64,000 bases of DNA from Bacillus sp. FJAT-52991 (GTDB lineage: Bacteria; Bacillota; Bacilli; Bacillales; Domibacillaceae): assembly GCF_037201805.1 (NCBI RefSeq), contig NZ_CP147404.1:2318001-2382000 (forward strand). Reading direction: 5' to 3'. Shown here one piece after another: positions 9,255 through 19,160 of the stretch. Position numbers and translations under genes: made by a program. Each line of letters opens with the position of its first letter. Positions within the stretch are counted from its first letter, which is position 1. The notes below the pieces were generated by a model. That model worked only from the letters and a program-made list of their open reading frames with translations, was not told the origin of the DNA and searched no databases.

Positions 9255-10964
9255 TTAGCCATTTTTTAAAGAAGCCGCTAATTCAAGCAACTCCTTTGCA
9301 TGTTGTTTTGTTAAATCTGTCATTTCGACCCCAGAAATCATTCGTCCGATTTCTTTAATCTTCTCCTCATTTTCAAGCGGTTCAACAAATGTTTTTGTTC
9401 GTCCACCTGTCATAATTTTGGATATGTATAAATGGACATCGGCCATCGCGGCGACTTGTGGCAGATGGGATATACAAAGGACTTGCGAATGAATCGATAC
9501 TTGATGAATTTTTTCTCCGATAGATTGAGCGACTCGACCACTAACACCCGTATCCACTTCATCAAAGATAATCGAGGTCACTCCTTGGTGCTTAGAGAAA
9601 ATCGTCTTCATCGCTAGCATCATTCGGGATAATTCCCCTCCAGAAGCTACTTTAGACAACGGCTTTAACGGTTCACCTGGATTCGTGGAAATATAAAATT
9701 CAACTTCATCTAGCCCGTCCTTTTTAAACGAAGGAACATGCTTTGTATGATCTTCACCATCGACAAGAAATTGAATATCGAATACGGTTTTATCCATGTA
9801 AAGCTGTTTTAACTCATGATGGATCGCATCTACTAACTTTTGAGCCGCTTGTTTGCGTAAATAACTGAGCTGCTTCCCTTCAAGCAATAAATCTTTTTCA
9901 TAAGCTAATCGCTCACTTTGCAGCTTTTCAATATGCGTTTCTCTATTTGTTAATGTTTCGATTTCCTCTTCAATTTTCCCGCCATACTCCATGATCTCTT
10001 CAATGGTGCTTCCATATTTCCTTTTCAAGACATTAATTTCATTGAGTCTCGTTTCAATCTCATTTAATCGATTGGGATCAAATTCTAGCCCATCAAGCGC
10101 TGAGCTTATTTGGCGTGAGACATCCTCTATTGCATAAAAACTTTCGGATACAGCTTCATAGAGCGAACGATATTGTTCATCAATTTCCGCGGCTGTTTCA
10201 AGTTGACTCATCGCAAGACCGATCCAATCTAGCCCTTTTCCTTCTCCTTGCAAGGCATTATAACTCGTCTGAGTGGACTCATATAATTTTTCAAAATTGC
10301 TCAGTCTTCTTTTTTCTTCTGCTAATTCATCATCTTCCCTTAATTTCAAATCTGCTTTTTGAATTTCATTTAGCTGAAATTGAATTAAATCGAGACGATG
10401 AGCCATTTGCTGTTCATTTTCACTTAGCTGGCGGATCGCCTTCATCGTTTGCTCATAGCGTTTGAAAATATCCGCATAGTTTGTTTTCGCTGCTAAAATA
10501 TCACTTCCACCAAATTGATCTAACAAATGTAAATGCTGATTTGTATCCATTAATTCTTGATGTTCATGCTGACCGTGAATATCGACAAGCGTCGAACCAA
10601 TTTCACGAAGAATCGCAATGGTCACAAGCTTGCCGTTGATTCGACAGACACTTTTTCCGGTAGCAGAGATTTCTCTGCGAATGACCACGATCTCATCCTC
10701 AATCTCAATCCCAAATTGATGGGCTTTTTGAACAGAGGGATGATCTGGACCGTCTATACTAAACATCCCTTCAATTTCGGATTTTCTCTCTCCATGGCGA
10801 ACAAATTCTGACGAGCCTCGTCCACCTGCTAGTAAGTGCACGGCATCAATAATAATTGATTTACCGGCTCCCGTTTCTCCTGTTAACACCGTCAGGCCTT
10901 TTTCTAATGACAGGTTTAACTCTTCAATGATGGCAAAATTGCGTATGGACAATTCCTGTAGCAA
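9255..10964 (-). CDS. recN: DNA repair ATPase RecN
   Basis: This SMC-like ATPase acts early at DNA double-strand breaks. It has 569 residues. Walker A GETGAGKS is at about residues 30-37. The central region is rich in charged heptads, consistent with coiled coils (about 150-370). The C-terminal ABC signature lies in SKVASGGELSRMML and Walker B in SIIFDEVDTGVSG. It follows argR by 17 nt, which suggests co-transcription, a common arrangement in Bacillaceae. Confidence 0.96.
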   Translation of the reverse strand: MLQELSIRNFAIIEELNLSLEKGLTVLTGETGAGKSIIIDAVHLLAGGRGSSEFVRHGERKSEIEGMFSIDGPDHPSVQKAHQFGIEIEDEIVVIRREISATGKSVCRINGKLVTIAILREIGSTLVDIHGQHEHQELMDTNQHLHLLDQFGGSDILAAKTNYADIFKRYEQTMKAIRQLSENEQQMAHRLDLIQFQLNEIQKADLKLREDDELAEEKRRLSNFEKLYESTQTSYNALQGEGKGLDWIGLAMSQLETAAEIDEQYRSLYEAVSESFYAIEDVSRQISSALDGLEFDPNRLNEIETRLNEINVLKRKYGSTIEEIMEYGGKIEEEIETLTNRETHIEKLQSERLAYEKDLLLEGKQLSYLRKQAAQKLVDAIHHELKQLYMDKTVFDIQFLVDGEDHTKHVPSFKKDGLDEVEFYISTNPGEPLKPLSKVASGGELSRMMLAMKTIFSKHQGVTSIIFDEVDTGVSGRVAQSIGEKIHQVSIHSQVLCISHLPQVAAMADVHLYISKIMTGGRTKTFVEPLENEEKIKEIGRMISGVEMTDLTKQHAKELLELAASLKNG

Positions 10965-10981
10965 TGTCTATTCACCTCAAA

Positions 10982-11434
10982 TTAAAGCATTTCTAAAAAT
11001 CGTTCTGAAATAATGGATGTATGCTCAGGTGCACGACAAATAATTAAGCAAGTGTCATCACCACAAATAGTTCCCATAATTTCTTCCCAATCAAGGTTAT
11101 CAATTAAAGCTCCGACTGCTTGAGCATTTCCTGGAAGTGTTTTCATTACGACAAAATGACCAGCTGCATCAATACTGACAAATGCATCCACTAAGGAACG
11201 TTTCAGTTTTTGCAACGGATTAAAGCGCTGGTCGGCAGGGAGGCTATACTTATAGCGTCCATCCATGAGTGGTACTTTGACTAAATGGAGCTCTTTAATA
11301 TCTCTTGATACCGTTGCTTGAGTCACATTGTAGCCTAAAGTCTTTAAACGATCGACTAGTTCATCTTGTGTTTCGATTTCATTATTAGCAATAATTTCTC
11401 TAATTTTTATATGACGTTGCCCTTTATTCATCAT
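10982..11434 (-). CDS. argR: Arginine repressor/activator ArgR (AhrC)
   Basis: This 150-residue arginine-responsive hexameric regulator has an N-terminal winged HTH (about 1-70, with [18 protein letters not shown]) and a C-terminal oligomerisation and arginine-binding domain. The latter includes [15 protein letters not shown] and the [14 protein letters not shown] motif with the acidic residues that bind arginine. Two adjacent ATG codons could both serve as start. It lies immediately upstream of recN. Confidence 0.96.
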   Translation of the reverse strand: MMNKGQRHIKIREIIANNEIETQDELVDRLKTLGYNVTQATVSRDIKELHLVKVPLMDGRYKYSLPADQRFNPLQKLKRSLVDAFVSIDAAGHFVVMKTLPGNAQAVGALIDNLDWEEIMGTICGDDTCLIICRAPEHTSIISERFLEML

Positions 11435-11528
11435 GTCACCTCAAAAAGCGTATAAATATGCTGTAGTATTCACATTTTATCTTAATTCTATCCTTGTGTA
11501 TAGTCGTTATATCACACTGCTCACACAA

Positions 11529-11577
11529 AAAAGAGGCCGTTCTCAAGATCACTTGTCTTTCAAACAGTCTCTTCTTG
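11529..11577 (-). terminator. Terminator of the dxs-tlyA operon
   Basis: On the minus strand the arms AGAGACTGTT and AACGGCCTCT pair with one mismatch and one wobble, followed by six T residues. A small inner hairpin, CAAG-TGAT-CTTG, sits in the loop. It lies just downstream of the TlyA-type gene. Confidence 0.7.
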
Positions 11578-11598
11578 TGGTCCTTTCAAATGGACCCA

Positions 11599-12438
11599 CT
11601 ATTTATTCGTTTTTTGCTTTAGTTGTTCATGAGCATCTATAACGATGGCATCTACAGTCGGTAAGAGTTGATTCTCTCCCGTTTCTTTTGGATGCTCTGG
11701 CCAATGTAAGTGAATCAAAAATTCAATGTTTCCATCTCCTCCAGTGATTGGAGAGTATGATAAATCCTTCACATCATATCCAAGCCCTAACGCTAAATCA
11801 ATGATTTTAAAAATCACTTCTTTATGAATTTTTGCTTCTCTGACAATCCCCTTTTTACCTACTTGCTCTTTGCCTGCTTCAAATTGCGGTTTGATTAAGG
11901 CAACAACATCACTTCCTGGAACAAGTAATGTTTTTAACACCGGTAAAATTAAGGACAGAGAAATAAATGAAACATCAATCGTAGCAAATTCAGGCATTCC
12001 TTTTTGTAAATCGGCTGGCGTGACATAACGGAAATTCGTTCGCTCCATCACGACTACTCGCTCATCTTGACGAAGTTTCCAAGCGAGTTGATTATACCCA
12101 ACGTCTAGTGCATAAGAAAGCTTCGCCCCGTTCTGCAATGCACAATCGGTAAAGCCACCTGTTGAAGAACCAATATCTAGCATCATTTTATCCTTCACAT
12201 CAACATCGAATTCTTTCAATGCCTTTTCAAGCTTTAACCCTCCGCGGCTCACATAACGTAGCGTGTTTCCTTTAATTTGCAAAGGAGCGTCGACAGCAAT
12301 TTTCTCTCCCGGTTTATCCAGGCGCTCTTCGTTACAATAAACGAGACCTGCCATCACGGCACGCTTCGCTTTTTCTCTTGTTTCTATTAGTCCTCTTTCT
12401 ACAAGAAGTACATCTATTCGTTCTTTCTTTATTTTCAT
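11599..12438 (-). CDS. yqxC: TlyA-family rRNA methyltransferase / hemolysin-like protein (YqxC)
   Basis: This 279-residue protein has an N-terminal S4 RNA-binding domain (RIDVLLVERGLIETREKAKR onward) and a FtsJ-like SAM-dependent methyltransferase domain. The SAM motif is MLDIGSSTGGFTDCAL, and KPQFE lies near residue 195. TlyA homologues elsewhere 2'-O-methylate rRNA; activity has not been shown by anything in this window. It starts 2 nt after the dxs stop and is therefore translationally linked to it. Confidence 0.9.
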   Translation of the reverse strand: MKIKKERIDVLLVERGLIETREKAKRAVMAGLVYCNEERLDKPGEKIAVDAPLQIKGNTLRYVSRGGLKLEKALKEFDVDVKDKMMLDIGSSTGGFTDCALQNGAKLSYALDVGYNQLAWKLRQDERVVVMERTNFRYVTPADLQKGMPEFATIDVSFISLSLILPVLKTLLVPGSDVVALIKPQFEAGKEQVGKKGIVREAKIHKEVIFKIIDLALGLGYDVKDLSYSPITGGDGNIEFLIHLHWPEHPKETGENQLLPTVDAIVIDAHEQLKQKTNK

Positions 12439-12440
12439 GC

Positions 12441-14333
12441 TTAGGCTCTTTTCTGTTTTTTTGGAATCATCGCATGTAACTTTCCAACTGCTGCTTCTTC
12501 CGTTAACTCAATTTCTTCCAACAACAAATTGACGCTTCCATGTTCGATGAAACGATCTGGAATACCCATGCGGTCAATGACATGATGATGGTGTCCATGA
12601 TCATGAGCAAATTCAAGAACGGCGCTTCCGAAGCCCCCTTCAAGAACGGCTTCTTCGATCGTTAATATTGGCATATCTGCGTTTAAAATATTTAACAGCA
12701 TCTCTTCATCCATCGGTTTGATAAAGCGAGCATTGACAACCTTCACCGAAATCCCTTGTTTTTCCGCTTGCTCTGCCGCTTTCATCGCCATCGGAATCGT
12801 TGTACCAAATGTTAAGATGGCTACATCCTGGCCCTCTTTCAACACTTCCCAAGAACCAATCGGAATTTCCTTTAATTCTTCATCCATCGGCACACCGAGT
12901 CCATTGCCTCGCGGAAAACGCATAGCAATCGGGCCTTCGTTATACTGAAAAGCTGTGTAAACGAGATGCTGCCCCTCGTTCTCATCTTTCGGCATCATAA
13001 GCACCATATTAGGCAGGTGACGTAAAAAAGCAATATCAAATACTCCTTGATGTGTTTCACCATCAGCTCCAACAAGACCTGCTCGATCAATGCCGATAAA
13101 TACATTTAAATTTGGTCGACAAATATCGTGAACGACTTGATCATAAGCTCGCTGTAAAAACGTTGAGTAAATCGCAAGAAATGGCTTCATCCCTTGAGTA
13201 GCTAGTCCAGCTGCTACTGTAGCGGCATGCTGCTCCGCAATTCCTACATCAAACATCCGATCAGGAAACTCTTCTGCAAATCCCAACAGCTTAGAACCAA
13301 CTGGCATCGCCGGTGTAATAGCCACGACACGATCATCTGTACGGGCAATCTTTCGAGCTGTTTCACTAACAAGGAAACTCCAAGCGGGAGGCTGATTCAT
13401 AGGCTTAATGATCGTGCCTGTCTCCATTTTATATGGACCAATGCCATGCCATGTTCCCTTCGTATCTAACTCCGCTGGTCGGTAGCCTTTTCCTTTCTTT
13501 GTGATCACATGAACAAGGACAGGCCCTTCCACTTTTTTCGCATATTGAAGCTGCTCTAATAAATCCTCAAAATTATGACCATCAATTGGGCCAAGATACG
13601 TAAAGCCCATCTCCTCAAAAAACATTCCTGTTACAAATAAATACTTTAAACTGTCTTTTAATCGTTCCGCTGTCTGAGCCATTTTCCCACCAACAGCTGG
13701 AATTTTTTTCAGCAAACTTTCGAGTTCATCTTTCACCCAGTTATACTTACCGGCCGTTCGCAAACGCCCCAACATTTGATGAAGCGCCCCAACATTTGGA
13801 GCAATAGACATCTCATTATCATTTAAAATAACAATCATATTCTTTTTTTCATGTCCGATATGATTGAGTGCTTCAAGAGCCATTCCTCCGGTTAGTGCTC
13901 CATCTCCAATGACTGGTATAATATGAGATTTCTCTTTCTTTAAATCTCTAGCAATGACCATTCCCATAGCTGCTGATAAAGACGTTGAGCTATGCCCAGT
14001 TTCCCATACGTCATGTTCACTTTCCGAACATTTAGGAAAACCGCACAATCCTTTATACTGACGAAGAGTATCAAATTGCCCTGCGCGTCCCGTTAATATT
14101 TTATGAACATATGACTGATGCCCAACATCCCATAAAATTTTATCGGTAGGACTGCGAAAGCAACGATGTAAAGCAATCGTTAACTCTACCACTCCAAGAT
14201 TAGGTCCGATATGCCCTCCCGTTTTGGATAAATTTTCGATTAAAAATTGACGAATATCTGCACTTAAATCATTCAATTCATCTATCGACATATTTTTCAA
14301 AAAAGAGGGGTCTTTAATGGATAATAGATCCAA
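12441..14333 (-). CDS. dxs: 1-deoxy-D-xylulose-5-phosphate synthase
   Basis: This thiamine diphosphate-dependent enzyme condenses pyruvate and glyceraldehyde 3-phosphate, the first step of the MEP isoprenoid pathway. The TPP motif is [15 protein letters not shown] closing with ILNDNEMS. The transketolase-type central domain contains [15 protein letters not shown] with the catalytic Glu, and [12 protein letters not shown] follows. A TTG at 14333 reproduces the usual N-terminus [15 protein letters not shown] three codons upstream (14342) is possible but lacks a spaced ribosome-binding site. It is clustered with ispA and the TlyA-type gene. Confidence 0.96.
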   Translation of the reverse strand: MDLLSIKDPSFLKNMSIDELNDLSADIRQFLIENLSKTGGHIGPNLGVVELTIALHRCFRSPTDKILWDVGHQSYVHKILTGRAGQFDTLRQYKGLCGFPKCSESEHDVWETGHSSTSLSAAMGMVIARDLKKEKSHIIPVIGDGALTGGMALEALNHIGHEKKNMIVILNDNEMSIAPNVGALHQMLGRLRTAGKYNWVKDELESLLKKIPAVGGKMAQTAERLKDSLKYLFVTGMFFEEMGFTYLGPIDGHNFEDLLEQLQYAKKVEGPVLVHVITKKGKGYRPAELDTKGTWHGIGPYKMETGTIIKPMNQPPAWSFLVSETARKIARTDDRVVAITPAMPVGSKLLGFAEEFPDRMFDVGIAEQHAATVAAGLATQGMKPFLAIYSTFLQRAYDQVVHDICRPNLNVFIGIDRAGLVGADGETHQGVFDIAFLRHLPNMVLMMPKDENEGQHLVYTAFQYNEGPIAMRFPRGNGLGVPMDEELKEIPIGSWEVLKEGQDVAILTFGTTIPMAMKAAEQAEKQGISVKVVNARFIKPMDEEMLLNILNADMPILTIEEAVLEGGFGSAVLEFAHDHGHHHHVIDRMGIPDRFIEHGSVNLLLEEIELTEEAAVGKLHAMIPKKQKRA

Positions 14334-14546
14334 TAGGATCACTCACTTTCATTACTGTGTCATTTGTCACTTTGTCTTTATTATAACGTGCTTGATTTTT
14401 TCTACAACTTTTTATTGTAGAAATTACAGTTATAAGTGACTTTGAAAAAATAGCCGCTAACACTATGGCGTGATAACGGCAAATTAATAAAAAATAGTAC
14501 TAATATTATACCATACGTCTCAAATTACAACAATTTTAGTCATTTT

Positions 14547-15431
14547 TCATTGATCTCGATCGGCAATTAAATGGGCCAGTTTCTTCAAGAGTTCAGCATC
14601 CGTATTCGTTTTTTCTATCGCTTCAAGTGCTTGCGATAAATGCTCTTGAAGCTTTTCTTTCGCTCCTGAAAGCGTCAGTAAAGACGGGTACGTACTTTTA
14701 TGCTTATTGACATCGCTTCCGACTCGCTTCCCAATTTTTTCTTCTAATCCTTCAACGTCTAATATATCGTCTTGAATTTGAAAAGCAAGTCCAATGTGCT
14801 TCGCATATGTCTGAAAGTGTTGTAATTGTGCTTCTGTTGCTCCTGACAAAAATGCTCCTGCCATCACACTAAACTCTAACAACTGTCCCGTTTTATGCTT
14901 ATGGATATATTCAAGCTCTTCTAAAGTCAATTGCTTGTGTTCTCCCTCCATATCGGCCATTTGCCCTCCGACCATTCCAGCAGGACCAGCCGCTTGAGAC
15001 AACCAATCAATCAACCATACTTTTTGTTCGTTAGAATATTCCTTTGATTGAGCGATGACTTTAAATGCATGTGTTAATAAGGCATCTCCCGCTAATATAG
15101 CCGTCGCCTCACCGAACACTTTATGGTTGGTCGGCTTACCGCGTCGTAAATCATCATCATCCATGCTCGGTAAATCATCATGAACCAAAGAATACGTATG
15201 GATCATTTCTAAAGCTGCCGCCGCTTCCATTCCCATTAACGGATTTTTCCGAAAAGCAGACATAGTCGCAAATAACAACATCGGACGAATTCTTTTTCCA
15301 CCTGCCTGAAGGGAATAATCCATTGCTTGTATTAGTATGTCTGGGGCCGCTATTGTAGTAATGATTGTTTGTAATTTTGTTTCGAGTTCTGCTTTATATA
15401 CATCAATAAATTGTGACAATTGGGTCGCCAT
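14547..15431 (-). CDS. ispA: Farnesyl diphosphate synthase / polyprenyl synthetase
   Basis: This trans-type prenyltransferase makes farnesyl diphosphate from IPP and DMAPP. It has 294 residues from the ATG at 15431, which follows GAGGGGG at 6 nt. The first Asp-rich motif is DDLPSMDDDDLRRG and the second is QIQDDILDVEG, with GGKRIRPMLL near the N-terminus. It overlaps nothing but starts 1 nt after the xseB stop, so xseA-xseB-ispA are translationally tied. About 210 nt without features separate it from dxs. Confidence 0.95.
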   Translation of the reverse strand: MATQLSQFIDVYKAELETKLQTIITTIAAPDILIQAMDYSLQAGGKRIRPMLLFATMSAFRKNPLMGMEAAAALEMIHTYSLVHDDLPSMDDDDLRRGKPTNHKVFGEATAILAGDALLTHAFKVIAQSKEYSNEQKVWLIDWLSQAAGPAGMVGGQMADMEGEHKQLTLEELEYIHKHKTGQLLEFSVMAGAFLSGATEAQLQHFQTYAKHIGLAFQIQDDILDVEGLEEKIGKRVGSDVNKHKSTYPSLLTLSGAKEKLQEHLSQALEAIEKTNTDAELLKKLAHLIADRDQ

Positions 15432-15432
15432 A

Positions 15433-15660
15433 TTATTCCCCCTCACTAACAACGAAATCCTGTTCTCCATCTTCTGTCATTAATTTTGCTAACTGATCTT
15501 CTGCATTCATCAGCTTTTCATGGCAAAAAGCGGATAACTCCATTCCTTTTTGATAATAGCTCAATGCTTCTTCTAACGGAACGTCACCTTCTTCCAACTT
15601 CGTCACAATCGACTCCAGCTGATCCATCGCCTCTTCAAAACTAAGTTGTTTATTCTCCAC
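15433..15660 (-). CDS. xseB: Exodeoxyribonuclease VII small subunit
   Basis: This 75-residue helical small subunit stabilises the XseA nuclease. It carries the family pattern [20 protein letters not shown] and ends in an acidic tail. The start chosen is the GTG at 15660, preceded by AGGAGGATAAAA; this gives the standard N-terminus and a short overlap with the 3' end of xseA. Confidence 0.94.
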   Translation of the reverse strand: MENKQLSFEEAMDQLESIVTKLEEGDVPLEEALSYYQKGMELSAFCHEKLMNAEDQLAKLMTEDGEQDFVVSEGE

Positions 15661-17005
15661 TTTTATCCTCCTCCATCGATTGAATTTGACAATACAAGCT
15701 ACCATCGGACAACCGTACTCTTAACTTTTCTCCTACTTTGGCATCTCTCGTTGATTTCACTAATTGATTGTCAGTTGTATAAGTTAAACTATATCCTCTT
15801 TCCATCACTTTTAATGGACTTAATGCATGAAGTAACGATACTTTTCGTTTGAATTCGTCTTCTTTACGGCTAAATACGGCTTGCATCTGTCGAATTAAGG
15901 TCGTTTTTAGTCTTTCTACCTCGATAACAGACTCACGAATTTGTTTTCCAGGGTGACTTCTTTGTAAGCGATTTGTCAGCTCATTTATTTGAGTATGAGC
16001 CTGTTTTAAATAAAGAGTCTGTTCTCTGACCAATTTTTCTGTTAATCTGTCCAGTCGTTCAGCTTGTTGACGATACAGCGCCTCTGGATTACGCATAATA
16101 TAAGAATGCTTGACCGTTTCATATCGTTTTCTTTCCCGTCGAACTTTTTCTGACATCGCTCGAATTAATCGGGTTTTTCTCATTGCTACTTTTTCAACGA
16201 CTTCTTCGATATGCGGTACAGCCAGCTCGGCTCCACCTGTTGGTGTGGGTGCTCTCATGTCCGCAACAAAATCGGCGATCGTTACATCCGTTTCATGACC
16301 GACAGCTGAAATAATCGGTATTCGAGAAGCTCTAATCGCCAAAGCCACTTGTTCTTCGTTAAAGGCCCAAAGTTCCTCTATCGATCCACCACCACGTCCG
16401 ACAATTAATACATCCGCATGGCCATCATCATTGGCTTTTTCAATCGCTGAAACAATCGAAGGGGCGGCATTCTCTCCTTGAACAAGTGCTGGATAGACAA
16501 GCATTTGGACGACTGGATAGCGCCTCTTGATCGTTGTTATAATGTCTCTCACAGCCGCTCCTGTTGGTGAAGTAATGATCCCAATCACTTTAGGATAGAC
16601 AGGCAGAGGTCGTTTTTTGCTAATGTCAAATAGCCCTTCTTTTTCCAACCGTTTCTTTAACTGCTCAAAAGCAAGATAAAGATCGCCGATTCCGTCTGGT
16701 TGCATCGACTTCACATACATTTGGTATTGACCGCCTGCTTCGTAAACAGTGACATCTCCCTTAATTAACACTTGCATTCCGTTTTCTGGCCTAAATTTTA
16801 ACGATCGATTGGCAGATGAAAACATAACCGCCAACATCCGAGCCTGATCATCTTTTAAAGTAAAGTACATATGCCCGCTAGAGTGCATTTTAAAGTTAGA
16901 AATTTCCCCTTTAACAAATACATTTGTCAAATGCGGATCGGCATCGAATTTTCGTTTTATGTATTTGGTTAACGCTTTAACCGTTAAATAGCGTTGAACA
17001 TCCAT
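15650..17005 (-). CDS. xseA: Exodeoxyribonuclease VII large subunit
   Basis: This is the catalytic subunit of exonuclease VII, which degrades single-stranded DNA from both ends. It has 451 residues. The N-terminal OB fold (about 1-105, [20 protein letters not shown]) is followed by the nuclease domain with [28 protein letters not shown] and [17 protein letters not shown] coiled-coil region runs from about 265 to 390. It overlaps xseB by 11 nt. Confidence 0.96.
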   Translation of the reverse strand: MDVQRYLTVKALTKYIKRKFDADPHLTNVFVKGEISNFKMHSSGHMYFTLKDDQARMLAVMFSSANRSLKFRPENGMQVLIKGDVTVYEAGGQYQMYVKSMQPDGIGDLYLAFEQLKKRLEKEGLFDISKKRPLPVYPKVIGIITSPTGAAVRDIITTIKRRYPVVQMLVYPALVQGENAAPSIVSAIEKANDDGHADVLIVGRGGGSIEELWAFNEEQVALAIRASRIPIISAVGHETDVTIADFVADMRAPTPTGGAELAVPHIEEVVEKVAMRKTRLIRAMSEKVRRERKRYETVKHSYIMRNPEALYRQQAERLDRLTEKLVREQTLYLKQAHTQINELTNRLQRSHPGKQIRESVIEVERLKTTLIRQMQAVFSRKEDEFKRKVSLLHALSPLKVMERGYSLTYTTDNQLVKSTRDAKVGEKLRVRLSDGSLYCQIQSMEEDKSGE

Positions 17006-17033
17006 CTTTCATTCCACCTTTTTTGGTCAAGCT

Positions 17034-17077
17034 AAAAAGCTGCCTCCCCATTATAACATGTTCGGGGGACAGCTTTT
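17034..17077 (-). terminator. Terminator downstream of folD
   Basis: On the minus strand the stem AAAGCTGTCCCCC pairs with GGGGAGGCAGCTTTTT through one small bulge. It ends in a T run and lies between folD and xseA. Confidence 0.8.
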
Positions 17078-17091
17078 ACATTTCAAACTGC

Positions 17092-17958
17092 TTATTTAGA
17101 TGCCACCATCGCTGATTTTTGTTTCACAGATTGCACCGTATTAAACAATAACATCGTAATCGTCATTGGACCAACACCACCTGGAACTGGTGTAATGGCA
17201 CCTGCCACTTCTTTTGCACTTTCGAAATCAACATCGCCACAAAGCTTACCATTTTCATCACGATTCATCCCAACGTCGATCACAATCGCTCCTGGCTTAA
17301 AATCTTCTGCTTTCAAGAATTTCGCTTTGCCCACAGCTGCGATCACAACATCTGCTTGCTTCGTAAAAGAAGAAAGGTCTTTTGTTCTAGAATGACAGAC
17401 CGTTACTGTTGCGCTCTCTTGTAAAGAAAGCAAGGCAGCTGGTTTACCAACGATGTTACTGCGGCCAACAACGACTACATGTTTGCCTTCTAATGAAATA
17501 TTTTCTTTTTCTAACATTTTGATGATGCCATAAGGAGTACAAGAATAGAACGCTTCTTTCCCAATGGACATCTTCCCTACGTTGACTGGATGAAAACCAT
17601 CTACATCCTTTTCAGGAGAAATTGCATCAATCACTTTGTCCTCTGAAATATGAGAAGGTAATGGTAATTGAACAAGGATGCCATGAATATTTTCATCTTC
17701 GTTCAATTCCTGCACTTTTTCAAGCAGTTCTGCTTCTGTAAGGTCTGCCGGATAGCGATAGATTTCTGAATGAATTCCTACCTCTACACAGGCTTTATCT
17801 TTATTTCTTACATATGTTTGTGAAGCTTGATCTTCCCCAACTAAAATAACCGCTAAACCCGGTGTCATTCCTTTTTGCTTTAACGCTTCAATTTCTCCCT
17901 TTAATTCTTGACGAATATCTTTAGCAATTTGTTTACCATCGATGATTGTTGCTGTCAT
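17092..17958 (-). CDS. folD: Bifunctional methylenetetrahydrofolate dehydrogenase/cyclohydrolase
   Basis: FolD interconverts 5,10-methylene-THF and 10-formyl-THF in one-carbon metabolism. It has 288 residues. The signature [14 protein letters not shown] contains the active-site Lys region, and VQLPLPSHI and the C-terminal [18 protein letters not shown] are family hallmarks. The NADP-binding motif is [12 protein letters not shown]. It follows nusB by 31 nt and ends at a strong terminator. Confidence 0.97.
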   Translation of the reverse strand: MTATIIDGKQIAKDIRQELKGEIEALKQKGMTPGLAVILVGEDQASQTYVRNKDKACVEVGIHSEIYRYPADLTEAELLEKVQELNEDENIHGILVQLPLPSHISEDKVIDAISPEKDVDGFHPVNVGKMSIGKEAFYSCTPYGIIKMLEKENISLEGKHVVVVGRSNIVGKPAALLSLQESATVTVCHSRTKDLSSFTKQADVVIAAVGKAKFLKAEDFKPGAIVIDVGMNRDENGKLCGDVDFESAKEVAGAITPVPGGVGPMTITMLLFNTVQSVKQKSAMVASK

Positions 17959-17989
17959 GATTGTTTCCCCCTTAGTTAGTCATTCATTC

Positions 17990-18376
17990 TTATATCGACT
18001 CTTTAATTCGTGATAATACACCATTTATAAATTTGCTTGAACGTTCATCGCTAAAATGCTTAGCTAGCTCTACCGCTTCATTGATCGCTACTTTATCGGG
18101 CACATCATCCGCGTACTTCATTTCATACACTGCTAATCGTAAAATGTTTCGGTCCACTTTTGCTAAGCGATCAAATGACCAATTCTCAAGATTATTCTTA
18201 ACCACTTGGTCAATCTCTTCTAAATGAGAAATCGTACCCATCACACTGTTTTGTAAATATTCATCAACTGGCGCATCCTCTAATACATTTCTGATCGCCT
18301 CTTCAGGGATTGCTCCACTCATATCGATTTGATAAAGGGCCTGCAAGCTTTTCTCACGTGCTGTACGTCTTTTCAT
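17990..18376 (-). CDS. nusB: Transcription antitermination factor NusB
   Basis: This 128-residue all-helical RNA-binding factor acts with S10 on boxA antitermination of rRNA transcription. It opens with the arginine-rich MKRRTAREKSLQALYQID and carries the conserved RLAVYEMKYADDVPDKVAINEAVELAK. It probably heads a nusB-folD unit. The 338-nt gap to yqhY upstream is occupied by the structured element and terminator listed separately. Confidence 0.96.
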   Translation of the reverse strand: MKRRTAREKSLQALYQIDMSGAIPEEAIRNVLEDAPVDEYLQNSVMGTISHLEEIDQVVKNNLENWSFDRLAKVDRNILRLAVYEMKYADDVPDKVAINEAVELAKHFSDERSSKFINGVLSRIKESI

Positions 18377-18438
18377 TCATTTTAACTCCTTTTGCTTTTT
18401 CATCATAAAATGATAATAGCATAAAATGAAAAGAATAC

Positions 18439-18470
18439 ACACGTTCTTCCGAAAAAGGACGTGTTTTATT
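18439..18470 (+). other. Short hairpin with a T-rich tail in the nusB-yqhY gap
   Basis: Arms ACACGTTCTT and AAGGACGTGT enclose a 6-nt loop and are followed on the plus strand by TTTTATTT. It looks like a plus-strand terminator, but no plus-strand gene lies upstream. It may belong to the adjacent mobile-element remnant. Confidence 0.35.
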
Positions 18471-18495
18471 TAAAATCTACCCACTACTAAATAAA

Positions 18496-18645
18496 GTGAA
18501 ACTTCAATCAGTGGGGGTTTTCTCCATCCCCCACTGATTGTTAGTTGAACGGATCGGGCGTTTACGGGCTGTTGATCCCCCACCTACATGCCTGCGCTTC
18601 TTCTGCCATGTTGAGGTGGGGGTCTTACAGCCCCGTTAATGCGGG
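18496..18645 (-). mobile_element. Orphan structured element resembling the omega-RNA/right end of an IS200/IS605 (TnpB) transposon
   Basis: The element has two strong hairpins. One has a perfect 13-bp stem, CAATCAGTGGGGG (18505-18517) with CCCCCACTGATTG (18528-18540). The other is a three-tier stem: GGGCTGT with ACAGCCC, then CCCCCACCT with AGGTGGGGG, then ACATG with CATGT (about 18565-18634). Read on the minus strand the order and the end GAAGTTTCAC resemble, from memory, the 3' noncoding end of TnpB-bearing elements in Bacillus and Geobacillus. No tnpA or tnpB gene is nearby. I could not align it to a database. Confidence 0.5.
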
Positions 18646-18647
18646 AT

Positions 18648-18710
18648 AAAAAAAGCTGACCTATAAGAGAAGGCTTTATATGCCTTTCTCTTTTTGTTTA
18701 GGTCAGCCTT
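18648..18710 (-). terminator. Terminator of the accB-accC-yqhY operon
   Basis: This is a two-tier hairpin. The outer stem is GCTGACCTA / TAGGTCAGC and the inner stem AGAGAAGGC / GCCTTTCTCT. It is followed on the minus strand by TTTTTTT. It lies 4 nt past the yqhY stop codon. Confidence 0.88.
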
Positions 18711-18714
18711 TCCT

Positions 18715-19134
18715 TTATGCTTCTGGTACGAAATCGCTTTCAGTATTTTTTGTTTCAAATTGAATACCAACAACGTGAATGTTCACTTCATCTACTGCCA
18801 GCGCAGTCATATTTAATAGCGCTTGGCGAATATTATCTTGAATTTTTTGTGCGACACCAGGAATGGATACGCCAAATGCGATGACACAATATACATCGAC
18901 TTTAATGCCATCTTCCGTCAAATCTACGCGAACACCTTTACCGTGGTTCTTCTTACCAAGGCGCTCAACGACACCTGATGCAAAGCTACCACGCATTTTC
19001 TCGACGCCATCTACTTCAGATGCAGCGATTCCTGCAATAACTTCAATGACTTCAGGAGCAATTTCAATTCGGCCCATGCCATTATCTCCATTGCTCATTT
19101 CTAAAACTTGATTAACTTGGCTATTTTCTGCCAT
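18715..19134 (-). CDS. yqhY: Asp23/Gls24 family protein YqhY
   Basis: This 139-residue DUF322 (Asp23) protein has the core IEIAPEVIEVIAGIAASEVDGV followed by VRVDLTEDGIKVDVYCVIAFG. The ATG at 19134 follows GGAGGTGTTGATTG at good spacing. Linkage to accB-accC is conserved in Bacillaceae, and YqhY has been connected to acetyl-CoA carboxylase control in B. subtilis; the mechanism is not visible here. Confidence 0.9.
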   Translation of the reverse strand: MAENSQVNQVLEMSNGDNGMGRIEIAPEVIEVIAGIAASEVDGVEKMRGSFASGVVERLGKKNHGKGVRVDLTEDGIKVDVYCVIAFGVSIPGVAQKIQDNIRQALLNMTALAVDEVNIHVVGIQFETKNTESDFVPEA

Positions 19135-19160
19135 CAATCAACACCTCCGTGTTAAATTGT

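Noticed and set aside
13765..13798. Direct repeat cgccccaacatttg twice, 20 nt apart
   Set aside because: It lies inside dxs and encodes [11 protein letters not shown], a conserved stretch; the repeat is a by-product of codon use.
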